This document shows positions 25,085 through 33,929 of a DNA stretch of 64,000 nt, piece by piece. The notes beneath the pieces are model-generated. The model was given only the letters and a program-made list of their open reading frames with translations, was not told where the DNA came from and ran no database searches. The stretch is from Acidimicrobiales bacterium (GTDB lineage: Bacteria; Actinomycetota; Acidimicrobiia; Acidimicrobiales; Iamiaceae), in assembly GCA_030447445.1 (NCBI GenBank), contig JAUJOW010000001.1, positions 547,112 to 611,111 on the forward strand, given 5' to 3'. The position numbers and the translations under genes were made by a program. Position 1 is the first letter of the stretch. Each line of letters starts with the position of its first letter.

Positions 25085-25881
25085 TGCCGGTGATCGATGG
25101 GCTCCGGGTGCGGGCCATGGTCCGCCGCCACGCCTACGTCCAGAAGCGGGCGCCCCAGCGCTGGTTCGATCTGGCCGTCTGGCCGTGCGTCGACACGGTG
25201 ATCTGGGGATCGATCGGCGCCTTCGTCGACCAGCAGGGCGGGGCGGCGCGGTCGGGAGCGGCCTACATGCTGTCGGGCATCCTCCTGATGCACGTCGTGT
25301 ACCAGGCCAACGTGTCGATGGCGACCGGGTTCATGGACGAGACGTGGTCGAGGAACCTGCTCAACCTGATGGTGTCGCCGCTGCGCGAGATCGAGCTGCT
25401 GGCCAGCCTGATGCTGGTGAGCCTGGTCCGGTTGGTGGTGGGCCTGTCGGTGGTGGCCCTGGCGGCCTGGGGGCTGTACGCCTTCGACGTCACCTCGGCC
25501 GGGATCGGCCTCGTCCCCGTCATCGCCGTCCTCATGCTGGTGGGCTGGACGGTGGCGCTCCTCGTCATCGCCCTCATGCTGCGCTTCGGCAGCGGGGCCG
25601 AGATCCTCACCTGGGGGATCCTCTTCGTGGTCATCGCCTTGTCGGGGGCGTTCTACCCCGTCGACGCCATCCCGGGAGCGCTGCGACCGGTGTGCGAACT
25701 GCTGCCGTCGACCCATGCCTTCGAAGCCGCCCGCCTGCTCCTCGACGGCGAACCGATGCCCTGGGTCCGTCTCGCCGCCGCCGCCGCCGGACTGGCCGTC
25801 TGCATCCCGGCCGCCGTGGTGTTCCTCCTGCGCATGCTCCACCTGTTCCGCGCCAGGGGGTACGTCACCCGCTACTCCTGA
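25084..25881 (+). CDS. ABC-2 type exporter permease
   Basis: 265 residues with six predicted membrane helices (for example LVRLVVGLSVVALAAWGLYAF, IAVLMLVGWTVALLVIALML, ILFVVIALSGAFYPVDAIPG). The last block matches the ABC-2 permease motif in which AFYPVDAIP precedes the final helices. Translationally coupled to the ATPase. Its 3' end overlaps the convergent RsbW-like gene by 10 bp. Confidence 0.85.
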   Translation: MPVIDGLRVRAMVRRHAYVQKRAPQRWFDLAVWPCVDTVIWGSIGAFVDQQGGAARSGAAYMLSGILLMHVVYQANVSMATGFMDETWSRNLLNLMVSPLREIELLASLMLVSLVRLVVGLSVVALAAWGLYAFDVTSAGIGLVPVIAVLMLVGWTVALLVIALMLRFGSGAEILTWGILFVVIALSGAFYPVDAIPGALRPVCELLPSTHAFEAARLLLDGEPMPWVRLAAAAAGLAVCIPAAVVFLLRMLHLFRARGYVTRYS

Positions 25882-26243
25882 GCGGCAGCCTCGGGTGGCT
25901 GACACGGCTCCGGCCCTCGAGGATGGTCGCCCCAGCGGATCTGCACCTCGGCCGGTGCCGAGCTGGCCAGGGAGCCCTGAGCGTCGTTGGAGCCGTGGCC
26001 CTTCGGGCACTCGACCACGGAGAGGGCGAGCGCCCGGTGACCCTGCTCGAAGCGCAGCCGCACGGTGCGGTCCTGTCCGTCTCCGTAGAGTCGCCAGAGC
26101 CCGGTGATGGCGGCCCGCACCCCGATGATGCGGTCCTCCTCGAAGCCGGCGGCCTCGGCCAGGATCGAGCCCGCCATGCGCACCACCCCCAGGTAGCCCA
26201 GCCCTCCCGGTACGGTGAGGCTCACCACCGTGGCGTCGGTCAT
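25872..26243 (-). CDS. Degenerate RsbW/HATPase-like protein
   Basis: 123 residues. The first 50 (VVSLTVPGGLGYLGVVRMAGSILAEAAGFEEDRIIGVRAAITGLWRL) match the start of RsbW-type anti-sigma kinases, including the helix that normally carries the ATP-site Asn/Glu, which I do not find. The C-terminal part is divergent. It could be a non-catalytic switch protein. It follows the zinc-ribbon gene by 6 bp on the same strand. Confidence 0.5.
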   Translation of the reverse strand: MTDATVVSLTVPGGLGYLGVVRMAGSILAEAAGFEEDRIIGVRAAITGLWRLYGDGQDRTVRLRFEQGHRALALSVVECPKGHGSNDAQGSLASSAPAEVQIRWGDHPRGPEPCQPPEAAAQE

Positions 26244-26249
26244 CTCAGC

Positions 26250-26609
26250 TCACCGCCGCTCTCCACCGGGCCGGTCGCTGCCGTCGCCGAGGGCGGTGAG
26301 CAGCGCCGCCTCCCCGACCGACGCCTCGGGCCCGTAGTTGACCACGGCCACGCCACCGGTGTCACAGCTCGGGCAGCGCAGGGCCAGCACGGCCTGCATG
26401 TCGGCGGGGTCCGAAGCCCCCTCGAGCCGTCGCGTCGACACCAGGTCCACCTCGTCGGGCGGCGTCTCCTGGCGGCAGGCCGGGCAGCGGACCGCGCCAT
26501 CGTCGGTGACGGTCAGGTTGGCGGCGAACCCGTCGTCGGCAAAGGCGGCGAGAACCTCGACGAGTGTGGTGTTGTCGCTCGGGGCGTCGGGAGGGGTCTG
26601 ATCCTGCAC
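26250..26609 (-). CDS. Small zinc-ribbon protein
   Basis: 119 residues with two Cys pairs, CPAC (about 42-45) and CPSC (about 79-82), spaced as in a zinc ribbon, flanked by a helical N-terminus and an acidic linker. Function unknown. It forms a two-gene unit with the RsbW-like gene and may bind nucleic acid or another regulator. Confidence 0.6.
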   Translation of the reverse strand: MQDQTPPDAPSDNTTLVEVLAAFADDGFAANLTVTDDGAVRCPACRQETPPDEVDLVSTRRLEGASDPADMQAVLALRCPSCDTGGVAVVNYGPEASVGEAALLTALGDGSDRPGGERR

Positions 26610-26769
26610 CAGCCGTCGTCCTCCCGCTTCGTCTCGTCCACTTACTCATCAGGCGTGTTGGCCATCCCCGACCTGCCCACCGGCATCGAGCGTCAAACGA
26701 CGCCGGGTTCTCGACCGCACCTCGTCGGGGGAGGAAGTGGGGGTCGAGTCCCCACCCGAGGAGCCCACC

Positions 26770-26982
26770 ATGTCCGACCCGACCGACCCCGACACCGAGG
26801 CCGTCGAGCCCGACAACAGCACCGTGGACGACTGGTTCGGCCAGAACGTGGCCCGCGACCAGGAGGTGGCCGACGAAGCGATGGCCGAGGCCGGGGGGGA
26901 TGCCGAGGAGGCCGAGCAGATCTTCGAGGACCGGGCCGCCGGCGAGGAGACCTACGACGAGGGGCATCCCCGCCCGCAGTGA
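26770..26982 (+). CDS. Small acidic protein, unknown function
   Basis: 70 residues, about one third Asp/Glu, with helix-prone EVADEAMAEAGGDAEEAEQIFE. A GAGGAG ribosome site lies 6 nt upstream of the ATG at 26770, itself preceded by a GTGGGG/CCCCAC hairpin (26737-26755). No domain recognised; general likeness to small actinobacterial stress proteins only. Confidence 0.5.
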   Translation: MSDPTDPDTEAVEPDNSTVDDWFGQNVARDQEVADEAMAEAGGDAEEAEQIFEDRAAGEETYDEGHPRPQ

Positions 26983-27047
26983 CCATCCGTTGACGGCTTC
27001 ATCTCCGGAGAGCGCGCGGGAAGGGCTCACCACGATGAGGTGCACCC

Positions 27048-27608
27048 ATGAGCGACGGAGAGCGGGCCCTTCGCCGCCAGCTTGAGGAGACGCGGGAGGA
27101 GCTGCGGGCCGTCACCGATGAGCTGGCGGTGGCCAACGGGGAGCTGGAGCTCGCCCAACGCGAGCTCGGCGCGCTTCGGGAGGAGTTCGAGAGGGCCAGC
27201 GCCGAGGTCGCCTCCATCAATGCCTCGCTGACCGCCGACACCGCATCGGCGGGAGCGGTCGGCTGCGCCGCCACCGTGCTCGAGGGCCTGGAAATGGCCG
27301 CCGCCACCCTCGACCCTGAGCTCGTGGTGCGGGCGTGGAACGGCGGCGCCGAGGCCCTCTGGGGGGTACCCGCCGCCGGCGTCGTGGGCCGAACGCTCCA
27401 CGACCTGCGCACCGGTCCTCCCGCCGACGAGGTCCTCGCCCTCGTCGCCACCGCCGTGTCCGGCGAGGGCACCGCGTCCGGTGAGGTGAAGGGGGCCGAT
27501 GATCAAGGTCGGTCGGTGTCCTACGAGGTCACCTGCTCCCGGGTGCTCCCCGGTGGCGCGGGAGCGGTCGCAGGGATGCTCGTCCTGGCCCGCGCCCTCG
27601 ATCGCTGA
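27048..27608 (+). CDS. Coiled-coil PAS-domain protein
   Basis: 186 residues. Residues 5-60 form a coiled coil (LRRQLEETREELRAVTDELAVANGEL). A PAS domain follows (about 82-180: EMAAATLDPELVVRAWNGGAEALWGVPAAGVVGRTLHDL), like those fused to CheB/CheR proteins. No output domain is present, so it may sense a ligand and act by dimerisation. Its stop is inside a hairpin shared with the convergent SRPBCC gene. Confidence 0.7.
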   Translation: MSDGERALRRQLEETREELRAVTDELAVANGELELAQRELGALREEFERASAEVASINASLTADTASAGAVGCAATVLEGLEMAAATLDPELVVRAWNGGAEALWGVPAAGVVGRTLHDLRTGPPADEVLALVATAVSGEGTASGEVKGADDQGRSVSYEVTCSRVLPGGAGAVAGMLVLARALDR

Positions 27609-27640
27609 GACCGGCGGTCGCCTGGGTCCCACCGGTCTCA
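27606..27640. terminator. Bidirectional hairpin containing both stop codons of convergent genes
   Basis: TGAGACCGG (27606-27614) pairs with CCGGTCTCA (27632-27640). TGA at the left end is the PAS gene stop, and TCA at the right end is the complement of the SRPBCC gene stop. The loop is 17 nt. Confidence 0.55.
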
Positions 27641-28099
27641 CGGCCCGGGACGGTCCACCTCGCCCCGCCACGCCCCGGTCTCGGTGCCCCTCGCCTCGAT
27701 GAACTCCTTGAACCGCTCGAGGTCGCCCTTGGCCCGTGCCTTCACGAAGCCGAGCTTGTCGGCCACGGTCTCGAGGATCCCATCCGGATCGAAGTCGAGC
27801 TGCAACATGATGCGAGTGGTGGCGTCCTCGATGCGGTGGAAGGTCACCACGCCGGCCTGGTCCACCCCGTCGACCGACCTCCACGCCACCCGCTCGTCGG
27901 GGAGCTGCTCGGTGATCTCGGTGTCGAACTCGCGACTGACACCGGCGATGCTCGTCTTCCAGTGGGTGCGGGTCTCGGTCACCTGGGTGATCTCGTCGAC
28001 ACCGTCCATGAACTCCGGGAACGTCTCGAACTGGGTCCACTGGTCATAGGCGGTCCGGATCGGCACCTTCACCTCGATCGACTCCTCGACGGTGCTCAT
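27638..28099 (-). CDS. SRPBCC-family (cyclase/dehydrase) protein
   Basis: 153 residues of the START/polyketide-cyclase-like fold: VEESIEVKVPIRTAYDQWTQFETFPEFM at the N-terminus, RVAWRSVDG in the middle and a long C-terminal helix with LERFKEFIEAR. Members bind hydrophobic ligands. Function unassigned. An AGGAGG-like site lies upstream of the ATG at 28099. Confidence 0.8.
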   Translation of the reverse strand: MSTVEESIEVKVPIRTAYDQWTQFETFPEFMDGVDEITQVTETRTHWKTSIAGVSREFDTEITEQLPDERVAWRSVDGVDQAGVVTFHRIEDATTRIMLQLDFDPDGILETVADKLGFVKARAKGDLERFKEFIEARGTETGAWRGEVDRPGP

Positions 28100-28210
28100 G
28101 TGGTCCTCCTCGTGTCGCCTGGTATCGCCCTCGTTGTCGCCCTCGTTGTCGCGATGAGCCGACTGCTCCCCGCTGCCTCGCCGTCCGAAACGTGTGGGCT
28201 CGGTCGGTGA

Positions 28211-28856
28211 TCAGCCGTCGAGCAGAGCCGCCGCCGACCGCAGGTCGGCCACGAGGGCCCCCATGGCCTCCTCCCGCTGGTCAGGCGGGCCCCGCAGGAT
28301 CGAGGAGGGGTGCACGGTTGGCCACCACATGCTCGACGAGCAGCGAGCTCATCGGCCGCCCACGGTCGACGGTGACGCGGAAACCGGGGCCCAGCTCGGC
28401 CTTGGCGGCGGTGGCGCCGAGGAGCACGAGGAGACGGGGCTGCACCAGGGCCAGCTCCCGTTCGAGCCACGGCCGGCAGGCCGCGACCTCGGCCCGGTCA
28501 GGCGTCTGGTGCAGGCGGCGCTTGCCTCGGGGCTTCCACTTGAAGTGCTTGACGGCGTTGGTCACGTAGACCTCGCAGCGGACGATGCCGACCTCGCCGA
28601 GCGCCTCGTCGAGCACCCGGCCGGCCGGCCCCACGAACGGCTGGCCCTCGACGTCCTCCCGGTCACCCGGTTGCTCGCCAACCAGCATCATCTCGGCCGG
28701 CACGGGGCCCTCGCCGAAGACGGTCTGGGTGGCGTTCTCCCACAGCGGGCAGGCTCTGCAGCCGTCGGCCTCGGCGGTGGCTGCCCGCCACGCCTCCTCG
28801 GGCCGGGTCGGTCCACCCTCGTTGCTGGCGTCGGTGGCGTCGGTGGCGTCGGTCAT
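28211..28856 (-). pseudogene. Family 4 uracil-DNA glycosylase with a C-terminal frameshift
   Basis: The main frame gives 191 residues: GCRACPLWENATQTVFGEGP with the Fe-S Cys residues, MLVGEQPGDREDVEGQPFVGPAG (motif A) and YVTNAVKHFKWKP. After HVVA the frame slips; in the next frame TVHPSSILRGPP (motif B) and the normal C-terminus ending at 28211 are intact. One extra base in the TT at 28318-28319 explains it. In the main frame motif B is lost, so the protein would be inactive. Uracil excision is the family role. Confidence 0.8.
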
Positions 28857-28992
28857 CCGTCCTCCTTGCGTTGCCGGGCCGAAGCATGCCCCGCGTGCCC
28901 GGTGCGACGCCGAGAAGTGTCGTTTGAGGGGCCAAGAAGTCGGGGAGCGCTTCTCGGCAGGAGGTAGAGAGGCCACGAGCGTCGGGGAGACC

Positions 28993-30654
28993 ATGACCGG
29001 ATCGACCGCGGAGGGGACCGGGACCATCGACTGCGCAGTCGTCATCCCGACCGTCGGCCGTCCGTCGTTGCTCACGTTGCTCGAGGCACTCGCCGACGGG
29101 GCAGGACCTGCTCCCCGCGAGGTCATCGTGGTGGACGACCGCACGCTCGGCGCGGGGTCGGAGCCGGTCCTCGACCGATGGACGGGCCAGCACGACCTGC
29201 CGGTGCGGGTGCTGGCCAGCGGCGGGGCAGGGCCCGCGGCGGCTCGCAACCGGGGCTGGCAGGAGGCACGGGCAGCGTGGGTGGTGTTCCTCGACGACGA
29301 CGTGGTGCCCCGGCCGGACTGGAGAGCCCGGCTCGCCCATGACCTCGCCGCCGCCGAGGCCGATGTAGTCGGCGTGCACGGCCGGGTGGTCGTGCCATTG
29401 CCGAGTGATCGCCGCCCGACCGACTTCGAGCGCGCCACCGCCGGCCTCGCCACCGCTCGCTGGATCACCGCTGATGCGGCCTACCGCCGAGAACACCTCC
29501 TGGCCATCGGTGGGTTCGACGAGCGGTTCCGCCGGGCCTACCGGGAGGATGCCGACCTCGGCCTGCGCATGAGCGCACGAGGCCGGCTCGTGACCGGCAG
29601 CCGCACCGTCGACCACCCGGTGCGATCCGCCGGCTGGACCGTGAGCATCCGAGCCCAGGCGGGCAACGCCGACGACGCCCTCATGCACGCGCTGCACGGC
29701 CCTGGCTGGCGGGCTCTGGCCGGTGCCCCCGCCGGCCGACGCCGCCGGCACCTCGCCATCACCGCCGCCGGGGTGGTGGCCCTGGTGGCCGCGGCCGCCG
29801 GGCACCGCTCGCTGGCCCGGGTCGCGGCCGTCGGATGGGCGGCTGGTACGGCCGAGCTGGCCGCCGCCCGCATCGCGCCGGGACCTCGGAACGCCGGCGA
29901 GGTGACGGCCATGGTCGTCACCAGCATGGCCATCCCGCCGGCGGCGACGGCCTGGTGGCTGGCGGGCACGGCCCGCTGGCTCCTGCGCCCACCACCGCCA
30001 CACGTTCCGACGACGGCGCCTGGAGAGCACCAGCGCGCCGGTGAGCGATCGCCGGCAGGCGGCGCTCCAGACCAGCACGGTGCTCTCGTCGGCGAAGCCG
30101 ACAACGCGTCTCCCGGCCCGCCGGTGAAGCACCAGCGCCCGGGTCTGGTGCTCTTCGACCGGGACGGGACGCTCATCGACGACGTGCCCTACAACGGCGA
30201 TCCGTCGCTGGTGCAGCCTCGGCCCGGTGCCGGTCCCGCGCTCGAGCGCCTGCGGGCGGCCGGCGTGCCGGTGGCGGTGGTGTCCAACCAGAGCGGGGTG
30301 GGGTCCGGCCGGATCACCCTCGAGCAGATGCGCCTGGTCAACCGGCGCACCGAAGAGCTGCTCGGCCCGTTCGCCGCCGTGCTGGTCTGCCCCCATCGTC
30401 CCGACGACGGCTGCGGGTGTCGAAAGCCGGCTCCGCAGATGGTCCTCGACGCCGCCCACCGGGTGGGCGTCGAGCCGGGTGCCTGCGTGGTGGTGGGCGA
30501 CATCGGCAGCGACGTCGGGGCGGCCCACGCCGCCGGGGCCCGTAGCGTCCTGGTCCCCACTGCGGCCACCCTCCCCGCCGAGGTCGAAGCCGCCCCCACC
30601 GTCGCCGAGGACCTCGAGCAGGCGGTGGCCATGATCCTGGCCGGTGCGGTGTGA
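28993..30654 (+). CDS. GT2 glycosyltransferase fused to GmhB-type heptose bisphosphate phosphatase
   Basis: 553 residues. GT2 domain about 10-250 with CAVVIPTVGRP, VDDR, LDDDVVPRPDW and FRRAYREDADLGLRM; then three membrane helices (about 253-340), a linker, and a HAD-IIIA domain (about 382-553) with LVLFDRDGTLIDDVP, VVSNQSGVGSG and a zinc loop CPHRPDDGCGCRKP. The HAD part matches D-glycero-beta-D-manno-heptose-1,7-bisphosphate 7-phosphatase. First gene of the heptose operon; its stop overlaps the next start (GTGA). A possible linker-type fusion of two pathway steps. Confidence 0.82.
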   Translation: MTGSTAEGTGTIDCAVVIPTVGRPSLLTLLEALADGAGPAPREVIVVDDRTLGAGSEPVLDRWTGQHDLPVRVLASGGAGPAAARNRGWQEARAAWVVFLDDDVVPRPDWRARLAHDLAAAEADVVGVHGRVVVPLPSDRRPTDFERATAGLATARWITADAAYRREHLLAIGGFDERFRRAYREDADLGLRMSARGRLVTGSRTVDHPVRSAGWTVSIRAQAGNADDALMHALHGPGWRALAGAPAGRRRRHLAITAAGVVALVAAAAGHRSLARVAAVGWAAGTAELAAARIAPGPRNAGEVTAMVVTSMAIPPAATAWWLAGTARWLLRPPPPHVPTTAPGEHQRAGERSPAGGAPDQHGALVGEADNASPGPPVKHQRPGLVLFDRDGTLIDDVPYNGDPSLVQPRPGAGPALERLRAAGVPVAVVSNQSGVGSGRITLEQMRLVNRRTEELLGPFAAVLVCPHRPDDGCGCRKPAPQMVLDAAHRVGVEPGACVVVGDIGSDVGAAHAAGARSVLVPTAATLPAEVEAAPTVAEDLEQAVAMILAGAV

Positions 30655-31745
30655 ACGTCGGCCCGGCCGACCACGTGCTCGTGGCCCGGCTCGACAACGT
30701 GGGCGACGTCCTGCTCGCCGGGCCGGCAGTGCGAGCGGTGGCCGCCTCCGCCAACCGGGTGACGTTCGTGTGCGGGCCGGCCGGGCGGCCCGCCGCCGAC
30801 CTGTTGCCCGGGGTGGACCGGATCGTCGAGCTCGACGCGCCGTGGGTGGCGCTCGACCCAACCCCCTTCGACGGCGCTGCCATCGCCGCCTTCGTCGACA
30901 CCGTGGCCGACGACCGCCCCACCGCCGCCGTCGTGCTCAGCTCCTTCCACCAGAGCCCGCTCCCGCTGGCGTTGCTGCTGCGGATGGCCGGGGTGACGAC
31001 GGTGGCGGCCACCAGCGAAGACCACCCCGGTTCGCTGGTCGATGTCCGCCGCCGCCCCGAGCAGGACGAGGGCAGCCACGAGGTGGAGCGGGCGTTGCGA
31101 CTCGTCGCCATGCTCGGCTGCCGGTTGCCGGCGGGCGACCGTGGCGGGCTGGCCATACGCCGACCCCTTCCGCGCCCGCTGATGGTCGCCCAGCTCGACG
31201 GCGAACCGTTCGTGGTCGTCCACCCCGGGGCCAGCGTCCCCGCCCGGGCGGTGCCCGCCGAACCGGCCCGCCGGTTCGTCGACCTCCTGGTGGCCGCCGG
31301 CCGGCGGGTGGTCGTCACCGGTGGTGCGGGGGAGGCCGAGCTGGTCGGGCAGGTCGCCGGCCCGCCCCGGGAGGCGGTCACCGCCGTGGCCGGTGGGACG
31401 ACCCTCGCCGAGCTGGCCGGACTGCTCGAAGCCGCCGCCGTCGTCGTCACCGGCAACACCGGTCCTGCCCACCTCGCCGCTGCGGTGGCCACGCCGGTGA
31501 TCTCGGTGTTCGCCCCGGTCGTGCCCGCCGAGCGCTGGGCCCCGTGGCAGGTCGAGGGGCAACTCCTCGGCGACCAGGCCGTGCCCTGCGCCGGCTGCCG
31601 CGCCCGCACGTGTCCCTACCCAGGCCAGCCCTGCCTCCGTGACGTCACCGCCGAGCACCTGTACGAGGTCGCTTCCGGCTGGCTCGAGGACCCGGCTCCG
31701 GTACCGGTACCGATCCTGGCCGAGCCATCGGGAAACCTGCGATGA
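30651..31745 (+). CDS. GT9 heptosyltransferase-like protein
   Basis: 364 residues. ADP-heptose transferase family: LVARLDNVGDVLLAGPAVRAV at the N-terminus, VVVHPGASVPARAVPAEPARRF, VVTGGAGEAEL and GNTGPAHLAAAVATPVISVF in the nucleotide-sugar domain. A Cys cluster CAGCRARTCPYPGQPC near the end is typical of this subfamily. It should transfer heptose from ADP-heptose to a surface glycan. Coupled both sides (GTGA, ATGA). Confidence 0.83.
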   Translation: MNVGPADHVLVARLDNVGDVLLAGPAVRAVAASANRVTFVCGPAGRPAADLLPGVDRIVELDAPWVALDPTPFDGAAIAAFVDTVADDRPTAAVVLSSFHQSPLPLALLLRMAGVTTVAATSEDHPGSLVDVRRRPEQDEGSHEVERALRLVAMLGCRLPAGDRGGLAIRRPLPRPLMVAQLDGEPFVVVHPGASVPARAVPAEPARRFVDLLVAAGRRVVVTGGAGEAELVGQVAGPPREAVTAVAGGTTLAELAGLLEAAAVVVTGNTGPAHLAAAVATPVISVFAPVVPAERWAPWQVEGQLLGDQAVPCAGCRARTCPYPGQPCLRDVTAEHLYEVASGWLEDPAPVPVPILAEPSGNLR

Positions 31746-32695
31746 GGGTGCTCGTGTGGCACGTCCACGGATCGTGGACCACCGCCCTCGTGCAGGGCGA
31801 TCACACCTACCTTTTGCCGGTACTCCCTGACCGCGGCCCGGACGGCCGAGGCCGGGCCCGCACCTGGGACTGGCCCTGCGCCGCTGAGGAGCTGACCCCC
31901 GCCGAGCTGGCCACCACCGACGTCGACGCCGTCATCCTGCAACGTCCCGAGGAAGAAGAGCTCGCCCGGCGGTGGCTCGGGGGCCGGCGTCCCGGGCGCG
32001 ACCTGCCCGCGGTGTGGGTCGAGCACAACGCCCCCCAGGGCCGCATCGCCGACCTCCGCCACCCCGCCGCCGACCGCGACGACGTGGTGGTCGTGCACGT
32101 CACCCACACGAACGATCTCTTCTGGGACTGCGGCTCGGCCCGCACCCGTGTCATCGAGCACGGGGTGGTCGACCCCGGTCACCGCTACACCGGCGAGCTG
32201 GCCCGGGCCGCCGTCGTCGTGAACGAGCCCGCCCGCCGGGGTCGGGTGGTGGGGACCGACCTGCTGGAGCGCTTCGCCGCCGCCGTCGACATCGACCTGT
32301 TCGGCATGGGCACAGCCGACGTCGCCCACCGCCTCGGACTCGGTGGCGCCGACGACCTGCCCCAACCGGCGCTGCACCAGGCGATGGCCCGCCGCCGGGT
32401 CTACCTGCACCCCATCCGATGGACGTCGCTCGGCCTGTCCCTCATCGAGGCCATGCACCTCGGCATGCCGGTCGTCGCCATGGCCACCACCGAGGTCCCC
32501 GACGCCGTCCCCGCCGAGGCCGGCGTCGTGACCAACCGGGTGGACCGGGCCGTCGACGGGCTGCGCCGGTTCGTGGCCGAGCCCGAAGCTGCTCGCCGAG
32601 CCGGCGACGAAGCCCGCAGGGTGGCGCTCGACCGGTTCGGCCTCAAGCGCTTCCTCGACGACTGGGACCTCCTCCTGGAAGAGGTGACGACGTGA
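31742..32695 (+). CDS. Glycosyltransferase (GT4-like)
   Basis: 317 residues. A divergent GT-B enzyme: VWVEHNAPQGRIADL, HPIRWTSLGLSLIEAMHLGMPVVAMATTEVPD (the second block contains the usual Glu of the E-x7-E region). The N-terminal domain is short. ATG overlaps the previous stop. A 15-bp tandem duplication surrounds its stop codon. Confidence 0.72.
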   Translation: MRVLVWHVHGSWTTALVQGDHTYLLPVLPDRGPDGRGRARTWDWPCAAEELTPAELATTDVDAVILQRPEEEELARRWLGGRRPGRDLPAVWVEHNAPQGRIADLRHPAADRDDVVVVHVTHTNDLFWDCGSARTRVIEHGVVDPGHRYTGELARAAVVVNEPARRGRVVGTDLLERFAAAVDIDLFGMGTADVAHRLGLGGADDLPQPALHQAMARRRVYLHPIRWTSLGLSLIEAMHLGMPVVAMATTEVPDAVPAEAGVVTNRVDRAVDGLRRFVAEPEAARRAGDEARRVALDRFGLKRFLDDWDLLLEEVTT

Positions 32696-32715
32696 AGGAT
32701 GAGGTGGCGACGTGA
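32681..32715 (+). repeat. Short tandem duplication at a gene junction
   Basis: GAGGTGACGACGTGA (32681) is repeated as GAGGTGGCGACGTGA (32701). The first copy carries the TGA stop of the GT4-like gene and the second carries the GTG start of the next gene. Confidence 0.6.
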
Positions 32716-33929
32716 GGATCGACCTGGTCTCCGAGCATGCCAGCCCGCTCGCCACGCTCGGCGGCGTTGACGCCGGTGGCCAGAACGTGCATGTGGCCGC
32801 CCTCGCCATGGCGCTGGCCCGGCGGGGAGCGTCGGTGACCGTGCACACGCGGCGCGACGACCCCAACCTGCCCGACACCGTTCCCTTCGCCCCCGGGGTG
32901 CGGGTCCACCACGTCACCGCCGGTCCCGCCGGCCCGGTGTCCAAGGACGCCCTCCTCCCCCACATGGACGTCTTCGCCGACCGGTTGTCGGCCTGTTGGA
33001 GCGGGGACCGGCCCGACGTGGTGCACTCCCACTTCTGGATGTCGGGCCTCGCCTCGCTGCAGGCCGCCCGTCCCCTCGGCATCCCGGTGGCCCACACCTT
33101 CCACGCCGTCGGGTCGGTCAAGCGCCGCCACCAGGGGGCAGCCGACACCAGCCCGGCCGAGCGGATCGACGCCGAGGCCCGCCTGGCCCGTGAGGTCGAC
33201 CTCGTCATCGCCACCACCTCAGAGGAGGCCTTCGGCTGGATCGTCCAGGGCACCGACCGCGGCAACATCGACGTCGTGCCGTGCGGCGTGGACCTCCACC
33301 GCTTCCGCCCCGGGGTCGACCCGATGCCGGCGAGAGGCGGGCGGAGACGGCTGGTCATCGTCAGCCGGCTGGTCAAGCGGAAGGGCATCGGGAACGTCAT
33401 CGCCGCGCTGGCCGACATCCCCGGGACCGAGCTGGTGGTGGCCGGTGGGCCGCCGGCCGCCGCCCTCACCGAGGATCCCGAGGCCCGACGGTTCACCCAG
33501 CTGGCCCGTCACCACGGGGTGGGCGACCGTGTCCACCTGCTCGGCGCGCTGAGCCCCGAGCGGGTGCCGGCCCTGCTGTGCTCGGCCGACGCCGTGATCT
33601 GCTGCCCCTGGTACGAGCAGTTCGGCATGGTCGCCCTCGAAGCCATGGCCTGTGGCGTCCCGGTGGTGGCCTCCAAGGTGGGCGGGTTGGCCGAGACGGT
33701 GATCGACGGGGTGACCGGCCTCCACGTCCCGCCCCGGGCACCGGCGGCCATCGCCGCCGCCACCCGCCAGCTGCTCGACGACCCCGAGCTCAGGCAGCGA
33801 CTCGGACGAGCCGCCGTCCACCAGGCTCGCCTCTACGGCTGGGACCGGGTGGCCCGGCTCACCGGCACCGCCCTCGCCCGCATCGCCACCCGGGCCGGGG
33901 CTCCGGCACTCGGAGCCGAGCCGGCATGA
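32712..33929 (+). CDS. GT4 glycosyltransferase
   Basis: 405 residues, classical GT-B/GT4: GGVDAGGQNVHVAALAMALARRG at the acceptor side, VVHSHFWMSGL, VIVSRLVKRKGI, CCPWYEQFGMVALEAMACGVPVVAS (donor-site E-x7-E) and GGLAETVIDGVTG. It resembles mannosyl/sucrose-phosphate-synthase-like transferases. GTG start, with no gap in the operon; overlaps gmhA by 4 nt. Confidence 0.85.
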   Translation: MRIDLVSEHASPLATLGGVDAGGQNVHVAALAMALARRGASVTVHTRRDDPNLPDTVPFAPGVRVHHVTAGPAGPVSKDALLPHMDVFADRLSACWSGDRPDVVHSHFWMSGLASLQAARPLGIPVAHTFHAVGSVKRRHQGAADTSPAERIDAEARLAREVDLVIATTSEEAFGWIVQGTDRGNIDVVPCGVDLHRFRPGVDPMPARGGRRRLVIVSRLVKRKGIGNVIAALADIPGTELVVAGGPPAAALTEDPEARRFTQLARHHGVGDRVHLLGALSPERVPALLCSADAVICCPWYEQFGMVALEAMACGVPVVASKVGGLAETVIDGVTGLHVPPRAPAAIAAATRQLLDDPELRQRLGRAAVHQARLYGWDRVARLTGTALARIATRAGAPALGAEPA

